A stretch of DNA of 64,000 nt. It comes from Anadara kagoshimensis. Taxonomy: Eukaryota; Mollusca; Bivalvia; Arcoida; Arcidae. The position numbers were made by a program, and so were the translations under genes. Positions 58,510 through 64,000 of this stretch are shown here, piece after piece (position 1 is the stretch's first letter; each line of letters begins with the position of its first letter). Under the pieces are notes generated by a model that saw only the letters and a list, made by a program, of their open reading frames with translations, ran no database searches and had not been told where the DNA came from. The stretch covers positions 11,862,471 through 11,926,470 of the forward strand of contig CM037869.1 in the NCBI GenBank assembly GCA_021292105.1, given 5' to 3'.

Positions 58510-59796
58510 TTAGATCATCTTCTCCTGCCAGTCAACTGCACTTGGACCCTGAAAGTAGTGCTTCAAAAGGTTGCGCTGTTTCTTGGCCTCTCTAGTGTCC
58601 CTGTTGCTTCCCTGGACACACTGGCAATCATCCATCTGAGCACCTTCTCTCCAAGCCCCAGGAACAAGGTTGTGAGCCGCATCTTCTGCATCAAGGATAT
58701 GGTTCTCTTGACAAGGGTATCTGGTCCTCAGGATGTTGTGCAGACAAATGCAGGCATTCACCACCTTCTCCACTGTGGTTGGGGTCAGCTCTAGGAATCC
58801 GAGCAGGCAACGGAATCTGTGCCAGGATGCCGAATGCATTCTCCACCACTCGCCTTGCACGGGAGAGACGATAATTGAAGATTCTCTCATCATGTTCAAG
58901 TGCTCTCTTGGAGAATGGCTTCATCAGCCAAGTCCTCAACGCAAAGGTGTCATCGGCTACTAAGAAGAATGTTGTGGGTTGATTGTCCGCAGGTAGAGGA
59001 GTAGAGTCTGGCAGACCGGCAATGTTTCTCTCAATGGCAACCTTGAGGTCAGCCTCTCTCCAGATCTGCCCATCAGAGTAGGAGCCAGGATCACCAATTT
59101 GCACCCATCTAAACTTGTAGTCAGCATCGACCATGGCCATGAGGACAATAGAGTTGTAGCCTTTGTAGTTCCAGTAGATGGAAGCTCACTTAGGTGGTTT
59201 TCTGATGGCAACATGCTTGTCGTCCACAGCACTGACACAGTGGGGGAAGTTCCATCTTCGCTGAAACTCATAAGCTACCTCTACCCATTGATGTGGTTGT
59301 ATGGGCGTGTCCAGGACCTCTTCCATGTACTCTTCCACAATGGCATCACACACTTGCTTCACAATTCCCGAGATGGTGTTATGGGGAACCAGGAAGTCAT
59401 AGGCGATAGAGTGGTAGGAGTCACCAGTTGCCAGGAAGCGTAGGGGGAGTGCTAGCCTCAAACCAGGCCCGATGGGTTTCCTCCAGTGGGTGAATTTCTT
59501 TTGGAGTCGTGGCTGCAACCTCAGAAGGAGTTCATCATAGAGGGAGATGGACACACAGCGTAGTTCTTAAACGTCTGGGGAGCTTCCCGTCTCAGGTCTG
59601 GCATAAGATTGTCGTACTGGCCCAACATGGGTCTCCTGAGGATCCAAGGCCGTGTCCACCACCTTCTCTGCCTTCTCTGCCGCCTTCTGTCCTCTTGTCT
59701 GTGCAAGACGTGCATCAGTACATTTCCAACAACGTCTGTCACCCGTCTGTTGAGCTCCAGCAACTCCTGCATCATTTCTACTTCTTTCTTGTTCAT
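58510..59796 (-). pseudogene. Harbinger DDE transposase (DDE_Tnp_4 type), damaged
   Basis: The reading starts at ATG 59796 and passes RRPMLGQYDNLMPDLRRE, then LATGDSYHSIAYDF (a HTH-like region), then the catalytic blocks CVSAVDDKHVAIRKPP (first Asp), MVDADYKFRWVQIGDPGS (second Asp) and RIFNYRLSRARRVVENAFG (Glu). The end is ACICLHNILRTR, the usual Harbinger C-terminal motif. Damage: a frameshift near 59565, an in-frame TGA at 59186-59188, and a frameshift near 58805. The few defects suggest a fairly recent copy. Length (about 425 codons) is normal for the family. Confidence 0.88.
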
Positions 59797-60536
59797 GTTG
59801 ATGATGAATGAATATAGAGTAGAGGAGCCCCTACTATTTATATGATTTTAGACACTCCTCAAATGACCCTGTTTGACCCCTATCTACCCTTACCAACCTA
59901 TGTTTCCATTCCTGGTAGCCAAAATCGCCATTGGCTACTAATTTCTGAGGAATTCTTTCAAAAAGTAACCTATTTTAGCAAATTTGTGGAAAAGTACTTA
60001 AAAAAGGACTATATTTTCACAAATTTTGGAAATTTGGCTACTAATTATTTTAAATTTGTGGAAACCTAGCCAACCCTTATCGATCCGTATTAATTCCTTA
60101 TCAACCCAGTTTGACCCGTATTTACACGTCTTGAACCGTATAGAAATCTGCTTTAATCCTTAACTGAAACCACTTCAACCCCTATAGACCCGCTTTGACC
60201 CGTATCTAACCTTGTCAAAATCCGTTGCATTATGGTAATGCGGTATACAATAAGGGTCGCTGCATTTTTACGCTGCGGGTTGAAGCGGGTCGAGGCGGGT
60301 CATTGAGGGTCGATGTGGGTCAATACAGATATCAAAACGGAATTGAAATCCGTGCAGAAATTTTGAACATGTCCAAAACTTTTTCCCTGCTGTATCATAG
60401 CACCCGGAATCCATCAGGAATTGACATGGGTTATGATGCGGGTCAATGCGGGTGTATACGGGTAGAACCGGGTCAATACAGTTTTAAATCAGTATGGAAC
60501 CGGTTCGAAATCCGGCCGTGTGTGACTGTAGCATAA

Positions 60537-61092
60537 GCATTTATCCGAGGTCAGTCCATAGTTGTCTGGTTGTTCAGAGCTTGATTAGTCTAATTTATGA
60601 TTAACATTGATCCAAAACACCAATAAAGACCTATGTACCATATAAATTAAATAAATGAAGCAGATGTGTCCAAAAACATTTATATGGTTTGACTTTTGAT
60701 ATTTTATAAAAATTCAAAAATCAAAGGTCATATTGAAGCACTACCCGACACCGTCAAGATTTGTGGATGTCTGATAAAGTAAAGGTCAAACAGCTTTGTC
60801 AAATCTTTAAAGCCTTTCAATTTCGTTTTTAAATGCCACAAATCATAATTTACCCTTTTTAACTGTCAAAATATAAGATCACTTTCGTTTCATGTGAAAG
60901 TTCGTGGGCGCAGACATCTTGTTTGTTAGGTCTCCTTACTGAATATAATACAACGTGTTATCAACAAATACACGAGAAAATTTTAAGCTGGGTACCTGTT
61001 TCTCATACTTCCTTCTTTCACATTCGGAACATTCTTCTACAATTTTTAATGGCGATGTCCGACAATTTCCGAGTGGAATGACCTCATACGTA
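60537..61092. other. FBXO45 upstream region
   Basis: It is expected to hold the FBXO45 promoter and 5' UTR. No TATA box is clear. An upstream in-frame ATG at 61078 would add five residues (MTSYV). Confidence 0.5.
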
Positions 61093-61665
61093 ATGGCTGC
61101 CGCCAAACTTCCCCAGCAAGTATTGGAAGTATTATTTTCATATTTAGACATTTCCGATCTTCGAAATTGTTCACTAGTGTGTAAGAATTGGTACGAGTAT
61201 TTAAACGACGAGAACAATGACGTATGGCGTTTCCATTGTGTCAGAAAACTTGCTGAAGAAGCTCTAAAATCAGACATTCTTAGAAATGTTCCAACGTACA
61301 AAGCCAAGTTGAGGGCATTTTATCATGCATGGAACCCTAATGACTGCTCTAGAAACATTTATGTTAAATCTAATGGATTTACAGTTCATAGAAATCCTGT
61401 AGCCCAAAGTACAGACGGAGCTAGAGGAAAAATAGGATTTAAAGCAGGAAGACATTGTTGGGAAGTCTGGTGGGAGGGCCCTCTTGGAACGGTAGCTGTC
61501 ATTGGGCTGGCTACTGAAGATGCACCCATGCAGTGTCATGGTTACGTGTCATTACTAGGTGGCAATGAAAACACATGGGGATGGAATCTTGTTGATAACC
61601 ATTTGTTCCATAATGGAGATAGTCAAGGAAATTATCCAACATTAAATAATGCTCCAAAATATCAG
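61093..61665 (+). CDS. FBXO45: FBXO45 / F-box and SPRY domain protein, first coding exon (191 aa, rest outside window)
   Basis: From ATG 61093 ([18 protein letters not shown]) the F-box occupies residues 6-52 ([27 protein letters not shown]), followed by the linker SLAEEAL-like helix and the start of the SPRY domain from about residue 90 ([38 protein letters not shown]). The exon ends at CAG|GTATGC (61665), phase 0, after NNAPKYQ, the point where human FBXO45 continues GERIRVILD. The protein is the substrate-binding part of an atypical E3 ligase with PHR proteins (Highwire/PAM; Drosophila Fsn) controlling synapse growth. No second exon is visible up to 64000. The alternative start at 61078 is possible. 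Confidence 0.95.
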
Positions 61666-61811
61666 GTATGCTTGTCTAGAGACCCCGAGTGCCATAAAAT
61701 CTTTCAAACATCTGAATGGGGTCAGCAAGTATACCATGTGATACCCCATTACGTTTGTGTGGAACAATGGAATTCGCTAGTGCACCACGGCATTATCAAT
61801 ATCCCTTAATG

Positions 61812-62066
61812 TTTGTGCGGAACTTTTTGGAAAATGTTTATGTCAACATTTCCTGGAATAACATCATTTTTACGGGAAAACATGAACTGAAGCGATTCCA
61901 TCTCCAGTGGAAATAATTGTTTCACATACACATTATGGGGTATCACATGATACACTGGTAAATCCCATTATTTCCATGGGAGACGGAATCACATCATTTG
62001 ACTTTTCCCCTAAAACCATGTTACTCCAGAAATTTCAATGTAAAAGTTTTCCATAACATTCCATAC
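61812..62066. mobile_element. Foldback element, about 255 bp
   Basis: Imperfect inverted arms of about 95-105 bp (61812-61915 and 61965-62066) share blocks such as cgattccatctcc / ggagacggaatc and ggaaataat / attatttcc. The loop is about 50 bp. No coding capacity. It lies 150 bp into FBXO45 intron 1. Confidence 0.7.
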
Positions 62067-63270
62067 ATATGTTAAGGGTTATTAATCATGTTTTGCACTG
62101 GCGGACTCCACTGGGAAGTGACTTAGAAAACAAGACTCTTTGGATTGAATAGCAGATAATGATTTAGATTGTCCCTAGCAGTTTTATCATTAATCGTTAA
62201 TTTCATGTACCGGTAACATTTTGGTGGATTAGAGCAATGTCATATTATATGTCTTGCTTAAAGATGTAACATGCAGCACACTAGACATAACATGCAGCAA
62301 ACTGGAGTTCTAACCTTTGGTTGAATGGTGTTTAATTGCTAACAGTGTGACACATTTTAAAATTTGTATGAAACTATTTCCATTTGAGAATGCTATAGTT
62401 TTCCAGTGTGTTCTGCATGTTGCATTTGGTACACTGGTCAACCCAACAGGGCTCTACAGTGCAAGTAAAACACTCACATTTGTGATTAATTATTTATTAT
62501 GATGACTAATCATGAGTGGTTTTATCCAAATTCACTCGCCTGTGTGTCAAATCCAGATTGCTCCATTTCCAATGACAAAATTACTCTCTTCTACCAACAT
62601 CTTTAAAGTGATTTCAATCATAACACTTCGACCTGTAAATTTGTTAACCACTTGTGTAATAACGTTTTCAAGTGTCAATTTCATCACTGAGTGGTGAACA
62701 AAATTGTCAGATATATTTGCTTTCAAATCTGTGACTATTAGAGCCGTCATTGATGAAAATTTGAATATCATTATCAACTGAAAAATATATCAATATATCG
62801 CAAAAATGATTACCGGTAAAATAGTTTATTTTTTGTTGAATCTTTTATAGACGGATAACTTTCCACCAATTTTTTGACATGTCTGGTGTTGTCTTAAATG
62901 TTTCTAATATTATATGCACCCTATTTTGTATGTCAGTTGGTTTTGAGATACATTAAAATAATAGGTTGTATTTATAATACATTTACAACCAGTTTATTAT
63001 ATGTGTCATTAATTACTCCAACCTTACCCATGAATTGGCAGCCATTTTTGTTGATATCGATATATCAATCTATCAATAGAAGCCCTAGTGACTGTGAATA
63101 TGAACTCAATACTTTGGGAAGTCTAATGTTATCAATAATCCTAAACGATTGTCCCCAGAATCTTGAAAATGTAGGCCCCAAGTTTTTATGAAAATCAGAT
63201 TCAGAGTTTGTAACTGATAAAAAGACTTGAAAATTAGATATGTTTTAATTTTACATTTTGCTAGTAGTTA
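62067..63270. other. FBXO45 intron 1, no further exon seen
   Basis: AT-rich, with no open frame resembling the missing SPRY half and no tandem array. Confidence 0.45.
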
Positions 63271-63274
63271 GACA

Positions 63275-63385
63275 TAAGGATCTTTACTTTCTGGAGCAAC
63301 TGGTCTCACTTTCCTAGTGGAAATTTGCATGTTTAACATAATTTGCCTGTTTTCAGTTTTTTTTGCTTTGATTTTGGGATTGTGA
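63275..63385 (-). repeat. Fragment of dispersed repeat family C
   Basis: Phrases actttctggagcaactggtc, tcactttcctagtggaaatt and gcctgttttcagttttttt match 22510-22600 in the same orientation. Confidence 0.5.
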
Positions 63386-63858
63386 TATTGACATTTCTGT
63401 ATTATACCAAAATAAAAGTAAATCTCATGAAAAAAAGTCTTTAAAAATATATACACCATTTTGTATGCCCAAACTTTAAAATTAAGCATTGTTAAATGGT
63501 TCTAGTCTTGTTGACTTTAAGTTAAATTTGTAACACAGGGATATGTGTGGCAAGTAACATTTTGGCTCTGGCTAGTTAACATCAAAGGTTTACTAGCCAG
63601 GAGACCAGTAAAAATAAAAAAAATAATTGCAATCTTAGAGCCCTGTAACAGTTAAACCCAAGGTTGACTGTGGTTGAGGTTGAATATACATGGGCTACAA
63701 TCAATACATGTACCATGTGATGCCAATAATGTTAAGAATAATTGTTAAACTATTGTTTTCATTAATTACATTTGGAGAAAATATTATTGTACGTGAATGA
63801 GATTCATAAAAGTTAATGGAAACCTGACAGTTATTTGCATATCATATATAGAGGATCT

Positions 63859-63990
63859 TAGACTTGTGAGGGTTTAATATGAAATTTATTAAACGAGTTT
63901 AATAATTAAATATGCCACGAGCCTTGGCAAATGGCATATTTAATTATTGAACGAGTTTAATAAATTTCATATTAAACCCTCACAAGTCTA
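63859..63990. mobile_element. Long palindromic foldback MITE, about 130 bp
   Basis: Inverted arms of about 58 bp (63859-63917, 63932-63990), nearly perfect apart from a short mismatch block, flank a 14-bp loop. Outer ends are tagacttgtgagggtttaat and its complement. Confidence 0.85.
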
Positions 63991-64000
63991 TATCACATAA

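Larger units (their letters stand above)
55901..60533. mobile_element. Harbinger (PIF/Harbinger) DNA transposon, 4.63 kb, complete ends
   Basis: Perfect 17-bp terminal inverted repeats, TGCTACAGTCACACACG and its complement, are flanked by the 3-bp duplication TAA (55898-55900 and 60534-60536), the size and sequence expected for Harbinger. Subterminal regions (55915-56240, 60060-60500) are dense in degenerate acgggtc/gcgggt motifs, possible binding sites for the element's own DNA-binding protein. Two genes converge inside: a + strand MADF/Myb-like gene and a - strand DDE transposase. Both carry disabling changes, so the copy is non-autonomous but its ends look usable. It sits between the divergent genes MIPEP and FBXO45. 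Confidence 0.94.

Noticed and set aside
58405-59845. Plus-strand frames across the transposase region
   Set aside because: They are antisense shadows of the Harbinger transposase on the minus strand.
60955-61077. N-terminal extension of FBXO45 (about 40 codons)
   Set aside because: The extension begins at GTG, not ATG, and has no match to known FBXO45 N-termini; ATG 61093 fits the family.

Overview
The window looks like nuclear DNA of a bivalve mollusc, or a close lophotrochozoan relative. It is AT-rich, its genes are interrupted by many GT-AG introns, and its introns are full of minisatellites, tRNA-derived SINEs, small inverted-repeat elements and LINE tails. There is no bacterial or organellar gene organisation. 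I recognised families by comparing translated exons with remembered vertebrate proteins; no database search was run.

Three host genes are supported. (1) On the + strand, 15-28744, nine exons with fully compatible splice phases encode a 1744-residue protein. A huge RS-rich and acidic repeat exon is followed by two Ig-fold-like exons, then a C-terminal half resembling NF-kappa-B-repressing factor (NKRF): a double-stranded-RNA-binding-like fold and an R3H-like end. (2) On the - strand, 55454-33687, nineteen exons encode a complete 720-residue mitochondrial intermediate peptidase (MIPEP), with all three zinc ligands at the expected spacing. (3) On the + strand, the first coding exon of FBXO45 (F-box plus SPRY) lies at 61093-61665; the rest of that gene lies beyond the window. 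Genes 1 and 2 converge. Genes 2 and 3 are divergent, and a 4.6-kb Harbinger DNA transposon with perfect ends and a TAA target duplication sits between them.

Layout: 0-3.2 kb, giant repeat-coding exon; 3.2-14.4 kb, an intron carrying three successive satellites (one with about 60 copies of a 46-bp unit) and an old Gypsy relic; 14.4-28.7 kb, the remaining eight exons, with a LINE tail, a hormone-response-element-like repeat, a 25-bp satellite and a triplicated 1.1-1.6-kb module in the introns; 28.7-33.6 kb, an intergenic region dominated by 26-, 53-, 42- and 36-bp arrays; 33.7-55.5 kb, MIPEP; 55.9-60.5 kb, Harbinger; 60.5-64 kb, FBXO45 exon 1 and its intron, with two foldback elements.

The most notable points are the unusual domain mix of gene 1, tandem arrays that copy real splice sites on both sides of MIPEP intron 11, and three satellites that all appear to have grown out of copies of one tRNA-derived SINE family.
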